Positions 35,643-48,497 of a DNA stretch of 64,000 nt are shown here, one piece after another. This DNA is from Cylindrobasidium torrendii FP15055 ss-10 (taxonomy: Eukaryota > Basidiomycota > Agaricomycetes > Agaricales > Physalacriaceae). The position numbers and the translations under genes are program-made. The notes beneath the pieces were generated by a model that saw only the letters and a program-made list of their open reading frames with translations, did not search any database and had not been told where the DNA came from. The DNA is taken from positions 186,001-250,000 of the forward strand of contig KN880432.1 in the NCBI GenBank assembly GCA_000934385.1, read 5' to 3'. Each line of letters starts with the position of its first letter. Position 1 is the stretch's first letter.

Positions 35643-38600
35643 ATGGGTACAAAGAGAATACGCTGCCAGGTGCGCAAACCTGCCAACTCGCCTTTGACAA
35701 TTAACTGAGTATACGCTTAGTTCTGGAATGACAATAAAGAACGCATCGAAGGCGCACCGGTTGACTGCAAGGCATCCGGCTGTGGGTACGCCCACCCATC
35801 AGACCGCGACGGAATATGGCTACGTGCGGAGAGGAAAGATATGTGGAAGCCAGTGCGCCTATACCAATATCCCTTCTTTCCCCGCTGCTAACGTCGATGC
35901 AGTCTCGTGCACCACATACAACAAATGGTTTTGAATGGGGCGACCGTGACGAGAAAGCGCTGGTCCAGACGTCCGCCTCAAGCATTTCCTCCATGAAGCA
36001 TATCAAATGCATGGTACCCACACAAACGAACCCAAGGAGTTGATTTTGATCCCGGTGTCCAGTTCTACGATGACCAAGGTCTCCCGGTGGCTTACCGACC
36101 GCGCTGTATTAAAGGCCCAGATCAAGCTTGCCTCTTCGCTCATCCGGACGAGAAGGAGTGGGCATCTGCAATGCGGAAGCAAAGGGTAGCAGATGAACGT
36201 GTGCGCATAGGGATACTCTCTGTGGCAAATGCTCATACTTCTCCAGCGAGACAAGTATGACCTCGAAGGGAATCTCTTGTCGGCGAATACGCGCAAGCAG
36301 ATATCCACGCACCCAGTAGCATTTCATCTCCCCCGACGTTCAAGATGCAAGGTGCTTGCTCTGTCAGCCCAGACTTCTGCTTCTACTCACGCTGCCAAGT
36401 ACTACGACGACCAGGGTCAACGGATTCCGTACAACCCAATATGCAAATGCTCCAAGGATGAAAACTCAAGATTTGCGCACCCTGCAGACCCCGACTGGGA
36501 CGCTGCAGTGCGCCTGCGTAGGGTACAACCCTGGGTATGCTTTCTGAACTTTCACCTGAACGCCGACTAATTTGATTTAGCCAGAGAAATACGAATGGGG
36601 CGGGGAAGAAAAAGAGGAACCAGACAGAAATTTTATACGCTGCCAGGTATGTGCAGCCTAAGCATGCTGCAATTTGGTTTCTCATTTTCTCTTGAGAACT
36701 TTGATGATGACGGGGAGAAGATACCCTACAGGGGGTGTATTGATTATTGCGAGTTTTCACATCCAGGCGACGGATGTTGGGATCTCGCAACACGCAAATC
36801 GCTAGCCTCTCCATGCGTGCGTGTACGTCTCGCACTGGCATGTATCGGGCTGATTTTTTTGCTTTCGAACAGCCTGACCTGTTTGACGAAGACGGAGAAA
36901 GGATTGCAAAGGGCCACGCCTATCCCAGAGCACACGGATATAGGGCACCACGCTTTGGCAGTCGCCCAGAGGATGTGTGCTACGATTCGGATGATGACAA
37001 TGACAATGCGCCGCCAGTCCTCGCAAAATGCATGGTATCCTGATCTGGAAACTTTTATGTTACCACCATGCTAACCTGCAGTCAGTGGTACGGCGATGAT
37101 GGCAAGCAAGTGCCTGGCACTTCTGGATGTCGTGATGGATGTCCGTTCGTTCACCCAGACTCACCTGCTTGGGCTACCGCGGTGCGCACTCAGCTGGCGA
37201 CAGTGGGAGTAAGCATTCTGATACAATGCTTGTTGCATAGCCTGATTGATGCAGGGCGGAGAAAATGCTACTAGGTCCCATGGTCCCCATTCAAGATGCA
37301 AAGTAAGCTCAATATCAACATGTTGAAACAAAGAACTCACGGAGATGTGTCTTCAGTTCTTCGATGACAATGGCATGCCCGTGCCGTTTGCCCCTGCATG
37401 CTTTCGAGACAAATGTAATCATGTCCACCCCGACCAGCCAGATTGGGTTAGGGCCCGGCGGACAAATAATATAGCTGAACAACGGGCAAGTACATAAACT
37501 CGCGCGATCGAAGAAGGCTCATATCTCTCTTATAGCCTGAGGAGTACACTCGTGAGGGACGCAGACTCGGTGTTGCAATGCGACGCAGCTCGGACACACG
37601 CTTTGCGGGAGATGACACTAATACTGCTGGTTCGTCGACGAGAGCGCAAGGCTGGGGCCAGTCCGATGGTCAACGACGCGCTTCTACGGGCAGTCAAGGC
37701 AAAGGCACCTCTTCAAACCCCATCCCTCGAGCGGCAGGTGCTACTAGCAGCTGGGGAACGGGCGAAGCCAGCGCCAGTGGTAATGGCTGGGGCATGCCGA
37801 ACGATGGCAATGCTGGTGGTTGGGGAGGCGGAGCCAATGCATGGGGAAGCGACGAGCAAAGCAGCTACCAAAGCGGCGCTGCATCACACCTTGCAAGAGA
37901 GGGCGCTTCGACGGCAAGCGCCGGCGATATTAAGGGTAAAGGGAAGCTACCTGACGTCAAGGTCGAAAAACTACCTCTCGCGAAGCCCTCATCGTCGTCT
38001 TTCGCACCACCCAGTCAGTCGTCAACCACAGCGACCGAGTCAATGCCTCCGCCGGATAGTTTAGGATCCCTATCAAATGCATTGGATGATGCGATGCAGG
38101 TCGATGACGTCGGGGACAAAGAGGGAGAGGGTGGTGGCATGCATAACAGATATGAGACAGGGCCGCCTGCCGGAGACGTACATGAAGAAGAAGACCAGGA
38201 GGAATACGAGCCACCGAGGTCACCTTCGCCCATGATGGAAGACTTCGACGAACCATTAGACTTGGCCGACCAATCTGCCGTACACGAGCGCCGCACGACG
38301 TGAGCGTGATTCATACATGGCATTCACAGCATACTGATGGTTGCCAATTCGCAGACACCTCCTACACATCGTTCGTCTGCGGCATGAGAGGGAAGGGCTC
38401 ATCAAGAAAAAGATGCATTGGGAAGCTGAGAAACAGCATCCAGCCGAGGTGCTTGCAGATTACAGCGGGAAGGATAGAGATATCAAGACCCGTGACTGCG
38501 CCTTTGAGCGGCGAAAAGGGTGGCTTGACCAAGAGATCGCGGCCAGGGAGGCTGCCATGCTCAAGTTGCCCGGAATCACTGGTCCAACACTCGACTTCGA

Positions 38601-39505
38601 CGCGGCATGCGAAAACTTGGACTTGGTGCGCAAGTATGTTGACGATGCGCGCAAGTGGCTGGACGGTATAAGTAAGCAAACCAAGGAGCTGGAAAAGCTG
38701 CAAGACAATGCGGGGCAGGAGATGTTGGATCCGAGTGCCAGTGGGAAGATTGCGCCTTTGAAACTGAGGGCTTTGCCTCAGGAATTTTCGATGAAATTAA
38801 TATTGAGGCATCTCGAGGCCTACGAGACGAAAATCGGGGAGATACAGAACTTCGTGGAGGAGTTAGCGAGCGATCCTGAGGAGATGTTTGAGCGAGTGGA
38901 CGAACGATGCGGAGCACTGGCGAAATTGGCAAGGCGCTTGGAAGGCGAACTACAGCAACGGCCCGAAGAAAAAAGGATTGATGCTATGGAGAAGGCCTTT
39001 GCGTACGCTCGTGACGTGCTCGAGCAAGTCAAGCAAAATATCACCATTGCGGAGACAAACGTGGAGAAGGCGAAGGCACAACAGGAGAAGTCTCTGAAAG
39101 TAAAAGCCATAGTGTGTTCTATATTGTTGACCTTTGAGTATTGCTGAGACACCACAGGTCACAGATCGACTTGCAAAGCTCGAGTTGGAGGCATTGGAAC
39201 GACCTCGACTGGTGAAGAAGGCACAGGAGCAGATGCAGGCATTGTATGAATTGGCAAACCCGCCCCCGCAGAAGTTGCTTGCGTCGCTCATGAACGCTTT
39301 CTTGGAGAAAGAGGTTGACAAGATGCGTCCCGCTATAGAGGAGTTTGAGGACCACCTCCGCTCTGCGGTTAGGTTGAGTCGCGGACAAATCGAGACGAGA
39401 ATTGAAGCAATGCTACAGCCAGCACTGCAGCAGACAATAGCAATCAGGACTGTGGCTTCAGAGGCGCGCAATGGTAGCGACACTGCGGTCAGCGCCGTGG
39501 TGTAG
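35643..39505 (+). CDS. Seven-module CCCH-like finger and coiled-coil protein
   Basis: Not a named family to me. Exon 1 encodes MGTKRIRCQ; seven later exons each begin with an aromatic/acidic motif such as FWNDN, FYDDQG, YYDDQG, NFDDDG, WYGDDG or FFDDNG. Most end their core in C-x3-7-C-x3-H-P, for example CKASGCGYAHP, CRDGCPFVHP and CFRDKCNHVHP. With the Cys that closes the previous exon this gives C-x14-16-C-x3-7-C-x3-H. Linker exons (35903-36013, 36247-36351, 36581-36646, 37255-37312) each end in a Cys-containing tripeptide (KCM, RCK, RCQ, RCK). From 37536 comes a long Ser/Gly/Pro/Asp-rich segment, then from HLLHIVRLRHEREG a coiled-coil region of about 350 residues including IAPLKLRALPQEF. 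The stop is at 39505. One intron is of GC-AG type. RNA binding is inference. Confidence 0.78.
35721..37485 (+). repeat. Array of seven exon-encoded CCCH-like modules
   Basis: Module exons: M1 35721-35852, M2 36063-36185, M3 36400-36534, M4 36697-36816, M5 36873-37034, M6 37086-37208, M7 37357-37485. All start in phase 0 directly after a Cys-x boundary of the previous exon. M3 has lost one ligand (an Arg or Ser stands where the third Cys should be: ENSRFAHP). M5 keeps only the opening DLFDEDGERI and lost the Cys/His core. The paralogue at 27419-27556 holds one such module. Confidence 0.75.
37486..37535 (+). other. Probable GC-AG intron
   Basis: Donor GCAAGT, acceptor TTATAG, 50 bases. Splicing here joins AEQR to PEEYTREGRRLGVAMRRSSD in frame. 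Using the nearby GT (37490) gives an immediate stop. Confidence 0.65.
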
Positions 39506-39814
39506 TTGGGTGGGGGGTCTATGTATTTGTTTGATATCTTGTTTACGCTATTTGTTCTTGGTATCTTGCTTTCGTAAAATTTGATTGATATTTATGGTAT
39601 TCACAAAGCTTAGGGCGTAACAAATCTTCCCGTGCCTATGCTTCAAACTTCGGATGGCATTGGGGGATCGAACGTCCCGGGAGGGCTGGTACGGGCACCT
39701 GCAGTAATTCCATAAATATTGATTCCAGTTATCAACATACAGTACACATTTCCTTTGGTTGGGCATATACCAGGTATCGAAAGTCCATAGTAATTGCATA
39801 TACACGTTTCTGTA

Positions 39815-41680
39815 CTAGTTTTTACCGCTTGCTTTGACCCTCCTCGCCTCCCACTTGACACCACCATCTTTTTCGCGCAGAAGAACAATGACCTTGGACG
39901 CATTATCCTCCCAGTGGTCCACTCTACGCAGCTTCGTACACTTCCAGGCCAACAGGCTCGCAACCTCGTCGTTACGACGAACCTTACTCCGGTCGGCCTG
40001 GCCTGCTGTAGCCTGTGCGCTCACATTCTGGGATGCCTCATAGAAGAACTTGACGCCGTGGAAGGTGGCCAAATCTGGGAGAGCAGAGAGGACGTTCGCC
40101 CATTCGACGGGGTTGTTTGCAGTTGTCTGAATGGCGGCGGGTCCTCCGGTCAGCTTCTTGCCAGCGTCGAACCAGGAGACGCGGGGCGCGGCGTCGACGA
40201 TGCGACGGATATCTTCCATGTCGTGCCATCCGTTCATTTCCATGCGTTTGACGCCGGTGCCGAAAAGTTTGAGGGCGGTGAGGAATGCCTGGTCTATGGC
40301 CAGCGAGCCGGACAAACGAATACCTTTGATTGTCTCCAGAGGACGAGGAGCGTCGGTAGCCGCGGTGAGGATATCGGTGACGACGTCTCGAGGCGCCTGG
40401 ATCTCTCGGAGCCGAGGGAGTGTGTTTTCTGCCAGATTGAGGCGGGTGCTGGAGGACATGCCACTGATATCCAAGTGGAGGATCTCGAGGTTGGGATGGG
40501 CAAAGAGGAAAGTTGATGCAGCATCCAAGCCTCCTCCGGGGAGACAACGCAGATTGGTGACAGTCAGAGAAGTGAGTTGTTTCCAGCGGCCAAAGAGGAA
40601 GAGGTCATCCGCAGGGAGACTGCCATGGGAGGCGGGCGGGCGGAGATATGCGATGTCCAAGTTCTATCAGGTTTTAGACGCCAACTAGGATGAAGAGAAT
40701 AAACGGCGCCAATACCTCGAGGTTAGGGCAATGATTGAGAATGTTCTTGACTCTAGAGAGGTTGGGATTTTGTGTAGCACCGAACTTGTGCTTCGTTGAC
40801 TGGAAGGAAGCGTTCCTAAGTGATGGAAGCTGCATGGGCATTAGCAGAAAAGCAGGAAACAAAGGGAGAGTGTCTGTACCACGACTGCCTTCTTGTCCTC
40901 CGAAGCACTCTCGCAGTCACTAAATATCATGTTGTCCTTGATCTGAACATCCGAAAGAGAACGGCATTTCAAAAGAGTGGGCCAAACATTGTCGATGCGC
41001 ATAAGTGAATGGTTGCAAGACCAAATGAAGGTGGAAAGGGAGGTCATCTTGGTGAGGGCTGCGACCAGGAAGCGCTCTTGTTTGGTGTCGAGGCCAACAA
41101 GCTCATCGTCCGTCGAGTCCAAATCCGTATCGGTAGTCATGATACTGTTGGGAACCACTTCGGCAAGAGTGGACCTCTCATCCATAATCTCCAACCTACG
41201 GACGTTCTTTGCTAAGTCGCGATTCACGACAAGGTGGTTCCACACGCGAATTGAGCTGACACGACATCTAATCCAACGATAGTCAAAGTGACGGGCGATA
41301 ATCACGCTGTGCATCCGCTTGCATGAGATCGCAAAGTTCAATAAGTCCTGCTTGGCATCGATGTAGTACACGATAGCATCCAGAATTTCTGTTGGCTGCT
41401 GGGTGATAAGCGTGCGCCGGGCGGGCACTGCGCTGACGAATGGCTCGATGAGGTCAAGCAGGTGAAGGGACAGTGTGTGCTCGTCTGCGGTGAGTTTGTA
41501 CTGGGATCCACCCGGCCTGGTTGAGAGTGAGCCCACCAGGCTGGAGAGTACGTTGTACGCCCGAAATGGATCCCGACGGTCGTACGACCCGAGGCGCGTA
41601 TCGACGCTGGGGGCCGCCCTCTTCGGGCGCGTCGGTCGCGACGCCGGCGCAGACTTGGCGCCCTTTGCTCTCGCGGACAT
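39815..41680 (-). CDS. F-box protein with leucine-rich-repeat-like region
   Basis: Likely substrate receptor of an SCF ubiquitin ligase, or one of the many fungal F-box proteins of unknown role. Opens MSARAKGAKSAPASRPTRPK, a basic disordered tail. The F-box is at about residues 90-130: QQPTEILDAIVYYIDAKQDL and FAISCKRMHSVIIARHFDYR. Downstream helices and strands fit loosely spaced leucine-rich repeats, e.g. LTSLTVTNLRCLPGGGLDAA, HPNLEILHLDISGMSSSTRL and LPRLREIQAPRDVVTDIL. Two introns are inferred, one after EDKKAVV near 40,835 and one near 40,665. The C-terminus, RREKDGGVKWEARR-like, is charged and ends ASGKN. No substrate can be suggested. Confidence 0.75.
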
Positions 41681-42159
41681 GGCGGGCGATATGGCACAGG
41701 GAAATCCAACCAGAGTAACTAGCAGACCAACTCGTCCGGATCAGCGCACCGCGCATTGACACCGCAATTGAGATGGATATCATGTCAGTGGCACAAAAGG
41801 GAGAGTTGAGGGAGAGCTTGGAATCAAGCATGACTGATATTGAGCACTGTAGTGCTTACTATTGTCCAACAAATAATGCCAAATTCAATGTTTTTGAAGC
41901 AGACGGTGTTTGGTACATACTCACACTTCATTCGTCCTGAGGAAAATGTCAAAAGAATTGATATCTTCACCGGCTGCTTGCCTACCGGCAATGGCAATTT
42001 CTCAGCAATTTCTAGAGCATTATGGAGAGTTGGCCAAATTCCTCGAGAATCGCCACAACGGCTGGTGACCGGCATGAAATCACGAGACCGACATCCACTC
42101 TTGCACGCAGACTTGCATTTGACTGTTGTACCATCACCACCGCCCAATCCTCCGCTGTA
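41681..42159. promoter_or_regulatory. Divergent spacer F-box gene / SAR1
   Basis: About 479 bases that must carry both promoters. No TATA box or known element was recognised. Confidence 0.5.
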
Positions 42160-43077
<918 letters not shown>

Positions 43078-43186
43078 AGCTTTTTCATGGGTGGACTAGG
43101 AGGAGGACCGGTTTCTTTAGTACTACTTACTCTACCAAGTGTACCCGGGCAGTCGTGAATTGTTACGTTCTTATGCAGCCACCACC

Positions 43187-44663
43187 ATGAAGGATATTTG
43201 GCACCTTTCGTATATCCTGTCTGCGGCAGTCTTGTTGCGCGTCGGCCTCATCCTGTACAGCGAATGGCATGATGCACATTCTGTAGTCAAATACACCGAC
43301 GTCGACTACCGCGTCTTTACCGACGCTGTCCGTTACCTCCTCCATCCGGAGCCAGGCAACCGGGCACAAGGGCCGCTCGGCCATCGCTGGAATATTGGCA
43401 AGTGCGTAGAAAACGACACCTTCCAACTTGACGTTTCTGAAAAAATAATCTGTAGTCCATACACGCGCGAGACATATCGCTACACGCCGCTTCTGGCGGT
43501 GCTGTTGGCGCCAAACGAATGGTTACATCCTTCATTTGGGAAATATTTATTTGCGGCGTGCGACATTGCCAATGGCGTCCTCATCTATCGTCTGCTCTTG
43601 CATGTCATTCTTCCTCGCCTTGGACAGGCGAACAACAGGACCGCGGCAGTGAAAGGCGCCACACTTCATCTGCTCAACCCGCTGGTGTTCTCCATTTCTA
43701 CCCGCGGTTCTTCCGAGTCCGTTTTGTGTCTATTCGTGCTCCTCACGTTGTACACCGCACTGGTAGAGCAGTGGATTGTCGCCGCAGTGTGTCTGGCGGT
43801 CAGCACACATTGGAAAATCTACCCATGGGTCTATGGCATTTCCTGCCTTGCTCCCGTGGCAGGTCTCTCATGGCACACGAGTCGCTCGACACTATCGCAC
43901 TTGTGGTCACTCGTGATGTACAAGAACATTGGATTCGCAGGACTGAGCGTCTTTGTGTTCTCCCTGTTGGGCGCAGTGTGTTATGATGTGTATGTTTCCT
44001 TCACTGTCTTATCCTTCAGAGAGGGCATATTGCTGAATTGGCTATAGTTGGGGCGAACCCTTCCTGCAAGAAGCATACTTATATCATCTCCACCGGCTCG
44101 ACCACCGTCATAATTTCTCGCCTTATTTCTACCTAACATACCTCACGTATCCCGGTACAGCGACCGATACACCAACAACGCTGCAGGCCATCCTTCGTTC
44201 GCCGCTTGTCAGCTTTGTCCCCCAGATGACACTCACCCTCGGCGCCGGAATTCTCTTCGGGAACAAGGAAGACCTCGTCTTTGCATGGTTCCTCCAGACA
44301 TTCCTGTTCGTTCTCTTCAACAAAGTCTGCACATCGCAGGTCTGTCCAGTTTCTCCATTCCTTTCCAAACGTTTCGACTCAAATCATGTTGTCCAGTATT
44401 TCCTGTGGTATATGCTTTTCCTGCCTCTGTTGACACCATACCTTTCGATGACTCCACGGAAAGCGTTGGCATTGGCAGCTGTTTGGGCTGGCGTCCAGGG
44501 GCTCTGGCTAGCGGAAGCTTACCAGCTTGAGTTCATGGGCAAGAACGTCTTCTTCGGATTGTGGATCCGGTCTTTGGTGTATGTTGCCGGAAACTGCTGG
44601 GTGCTGGCTGGGATCATGGATGCGTACCGGGCAGGAGACAAGGAGAAGCCAAAAGTAGAATAG
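43187..44663 (+). CDS. PIGM: GPI mannosyltransferase I
   Basis: Adds the first alpha-1,4 mannose to the GPI anchor precursor in the ER lumen (yeast Gpi14, human PIG-M). The ATG at 43187 has a strong context (ACCACCATGA) and opens MKDIWHLSYILSAAVLLRVG, a membrane segment. The catalytic DxD motif is in KYTDVDYRVFTDAVRYLL. An intron (GTGCGT..CTGTAG) joins WNIG to NPYTRETYRYTPLLAVLLAP. Many hydrophobic segments follow, with FGKYLFAACDIANGVLIYRL, STHWKIYPWVYGISCL, WGEPFLQEAYLYHLHRLDHR, HNFSPYFYLTYL and YFLWYMLFLPLLTPYLSMTP. The stop is at 44663. An upstream ATG at 43139 is in frame but gives a non-hydrophobic leader. Confidence 0.93.
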
Positions 44664-44915
44664 AGTTGACCGTTATAATGAGTTTTTCCCATTGCGTTCG
44701 AATGAGTGTGAGACGCTATCTGAGGCTGCCATTCAATCGCGCAGGCAACGACATCAAAGCACCAGTGTGGTGAACGTTGACGTTGAGTATCCAACAGCGC
44801 TAGCGGCACAGTGTTCACGCTGGGATTGGCACAACAAGCACAAGAGAATTAGACATAGCAGCAACAAAAAAGTAAAGTTAAGCAACACCCAGAGACCAAC
44901 CAGCCACTGCCCTCA

Positions 44916-47900
44916 TCAATAATACTCAGACGCTTCGTCAACGCCCCCGTACCCATCCGGATCCGATGAGTCCTCCAGGCTCCTTGTGCGTTCCTCAATG
45001 TACGCATTGACCGACACCTACCAAAGAATCAACAGACATTTCACCGGCTTCCACACCGAGCTCACCATTCGCGCTTCACCCACATACCTTCCGAGCATGT
45101 GCATTCGTTCTTGCGGCGAGAGAGCCAAGAAGCTATCGACGTCCATCTGGTTCAATGTGATGTATGCCGCGAATCGGTTCATCCTGGGCACCGCGCTCAA
45201 ACTGTCTTCCTCCTGCGCCGACGCACACACGTTAGCAGGCGGACTGACAAGGTATACAGTGAGCGAACATACCGGTGCGGGCTCTCCATCGAGCCATGCC
45301 CTATCACCCCACATCGTTCCGTCCTCCTGCGCCGCCAAGTCCCCATAGTATCGCACGAACAAGGCAGCTTCATGGACATTAGCTGCAAACGCCAGCTGCA
45401 CTACACATTTCTCATCCATCTTCTTGCACGCAAGGGAAAGATTGAGGTCGCGTCGAAATCGACCAAGAGCCTTCAGCGTCGCCGGTGTATACACGTTGAA
45501 TGTCTCCGGGCCGTCGCTGGTCTTGTACGCGCGCGATTCGGGATAGGCTTCGAACAGAACAAGCATCTTGCTATAACGCCAGGACTGTTGTGCAACACGT
45601 TCAACGAGCACCTCGCGCTGCGAAGGAAGCGTCACAAGACTGGCGAAGACGACGGAGGTTTCAGCATCCATGATGATATCTGCGCCGTCCAGTGTATCGC
45701 GTTCAACCAAGTCGACAGCACAGTCGGGCGCACGCAAAGATCGTAGAAGCACATTTTTCTGAGCCAGATCCAGTGAGACGAGATACAAGTGTTCTTCAAC
45801 GGGAAGGGCCATAGTTTCAGGAAGGCGGAGGGTACGGCTGTCGTAGATATCAGGTGGTGCCGTCGGCGTTTCTTCTGTCGTTGGTGGCTGCAGAATTACT
45901 GGCTGCGGTTCAGTCTGAGCAACGGCAATGTGATGCACATCTGGGTGATTCGAAGCCTTAACTCTGAGGCGAAGAAAATCAGACAGGCCGACTCGGTGAT
46001 CCAGTTGTTCAGGGAATGGGTCATCTAGAGGGTCAACATGCCGCACACGTTCTGTTTGTACAGTTAGATGAGAGTCGAGTGGCTCTGTCGGTTGATTTTG
46101 GGTGTGAGGGAGCGCGAAGTTATCTTGCGAATCGTCGAAGCCAAGAGGAATGAACTGCCGGGTTTCTTCTTGAGTATCGATTTGCAGTTGTGTTTGCTCG
46201 ACGCCAGACAGATAGTCTTCCGGATAGCCATAGAATGCAGGCTCCTCGACAGCATCGGGTTGGGGAGTCATATTAAAGAAACCAGAGTCGTCGTCGTAAG
46301 GAGGATGGCGCGTTGAAGTGGCATAGGTCGGATGAGTCCTAGGATGCTTGACTGGGTATCCTTGCACGAGGTGTAGATCGTCCTGGTCAGGCTGTGGTAA
46401 TTGGCTACTGCCAGCAACAGGGTCAACTATATGCGGTTGGCTAGAGTGTCCACGACGCCCTCGCCGACTCAGAACTATTTCGAGTGTATCAGCCGACTGC
46501 ACAGGTCGATTCTTGGTCGTAAATTCGTCGAACTGCTGCCAGCGTTCGTCATCGGATAATGTCTGGACAGGCAAGGTAAGCGATTCGAGCGTGTTGTTGA
46601 TGCTTTGTGCTAATGTGGTGCTTCCACCTTCAAGGATGCTAGAACAATCAGTAGCTTCAAAATTTGTCGGCAGGCGCTCGCAAGAGCCAAATGGTCTGGC
46701 CGCGTCAGTGATGAGATAGATTGCCAACAACTATACTCACGTCCACGGTAAAGTGAGGTTCAGCGCTTTCAATCCTTTGACCTTCTTTGCAAACACAGAG
46801 ATTTCAAATGCAACACTTCCGTCTAGAGCAGGTTGACAGAGAGTCTTGAAGGACATCAAAACATTAGGCGGGTGCTCGTTCGGCTGCGGTAATGCAGGCA
46901 CTGAACTATAAGCTATATGCGCTCGATCTTGTCGAATAAAAGCTCACAAGGCCAAAGGACTTTCTGGGCTGGATTAAGCGTTGCCTTCATGATCACGTCT
47001 GTCGGGTCGTCCCCTTGTACATCGGCGTAAATGGCAGCGACATCGACACCAAGGTCATCCATGTCATCGACGGTGCCCTCCTGACCAAGCAGGGATGTTG
47101 CTGGTTGAGGAGACGACGGACTGTAATCAACTACCGAAGTGGCAGGTAACTGCAAACGCAAAAAGTCGGTGTATCTGCAGATAAGTCAAGGACCATTGAA
47201 TATACAAAGACACCCTACTTCTCTTCAATGGGTTTCCGTGTCTGCGAACCCTTGATACTCCTTCTCCGCGGCATGGGTGGTACGTCTGAATGTGATGAGG
47301 TTCTATGAAAAGCTACAAAATTATTGACAAACCCATTGGCTGCAACTTTGGTATATGGGAAGGACTGGTATTCGGGGAAGAGAATGCGAAGATTTCATCA
47401 ATGTTTTGACTGGAACTTGGGGATGACAAGGGAGGTGGCGAGGAGATTGGAGGGATGGTATCTAGGGTCACATTAGATGCATTGAACTAGGAGACTACAA
47501 AAACTTACTCCAGCCATCCACAAGAAGCATGTTCTCTTTCGCAAAGTCGATGGGCTCTGAGTCGATAGAGTCCAGGAGAGGTAGGGGCAACTCTGCGATA
47601 CTCTCGGGCATGCAGGATGGTCCAACGTTTCGTTTTCTTCGCGGAAAGACAGGGACAAATTCTTCCGGAGGGATTATAAACCGTGGTGATGCAGGGCGCT
47701 CTGGAGGGTCAAGAACAGTGTTTCTATGCGTAACGGACGGCCTGGAAAGCGCCCCGGCCGACTTGAGAAAGGTGGATACAGCAGAGTGAACGCTGGCAGG
47801 CATCTTCCAGATAAGCTCCCTGCAAATTATAAGCTTCAGACAACGGTAGAACGCCAACACACAATGCATCTGTGACGGAGACCGCGGTTTCATGTTCCTC

Positions 47901-48497
47901 CTCATCTTGTACAGCGACGGATGTCATATTTTCATGATGCCTGGGTGTAAACGAGAGAAGACCAGCACCAAGATTTGGCGTATTGCGTCGCGCATTTCTG
48001 GATAGGACAGGGAAGTCGGGAATGAAGACAGACGCCGCTCCCTTGCACGCTATGGCACTTTAGCATTGGTACATCCTGCGTCTGAAATAGCACAGCACCA
48101 CTGTCCTCCCCAATCCTGTCAGTCGGCAGGGTACCTGTTCGAAGCCGCATCGTATTCCTGAGGTATTGAGCAACGTCCGCCGCTATCTGGAATTTCTCCT
48201 CCCATGGTGTTGGATTCGACAAATCGTGCATTGTAGATAGTTTATCCCATGGTTCGATTGGCAGCAGCAGCGCATTCTTGTCATACAGAGGGACTTCCAC
48301 CAAGTAGGGAGTCAACAACTGAGTATTTCATAAGGTATGCACGCGTTGAGCAGGAGAAGCAAGCGCACCTCATTTGTCATCTCGCTCGTACGTTCGGCGT
48401 AGTCGACAGTGAGATGCTGCATCGCGTATTCCAGTAGGATTTCTTGGATATGGTCACGTAGCGCCCAGTCTCCATCATCGTCGCCGAAATTGGCCAT
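44916..48497 (-). CDS. Probable Zip2/SHOC1-like meiotic protein (inactive XPF fold)
   Basis: Zip2/SHOC1, with Spo16, binds branched DNA and promotes meiotic crossovers as part of the ZMM group. The start MANFGDDDGDWALRDHIQEI is at 48497. Exons near 48.2, 47.8, 47.6, 47.1 and 46.7 kb give a long, mostly disordered middle (LTPYLVEVPLYDKNALLLPI, LDSIDSEPIDFAKENMLLVD). The C-terminal third reads as an XPF-type nuclease fold: LYLVSLDLAQKNVLLRSL, CAVDLVERDTLDGADIIMDA, ETSVVFASLVTLPSQREVLV, YSKMLVLFEAYPESRA, VVQLAFAANVHEAALFVRYY. The ERKxxxD nuclease motif is missing. After an intron it closes with a helix-hairpin-helix-like part, PRMNRFAAYITLNQMDVDSF and ALSPQERMHMLGRYV. The last intron (donor GTGGGT) leads to SVNAYIEERTRSLEDSS; stop TGA at 44916. 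The family call rests on recalled pattern, not on alignment. Confidence 0.55.
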
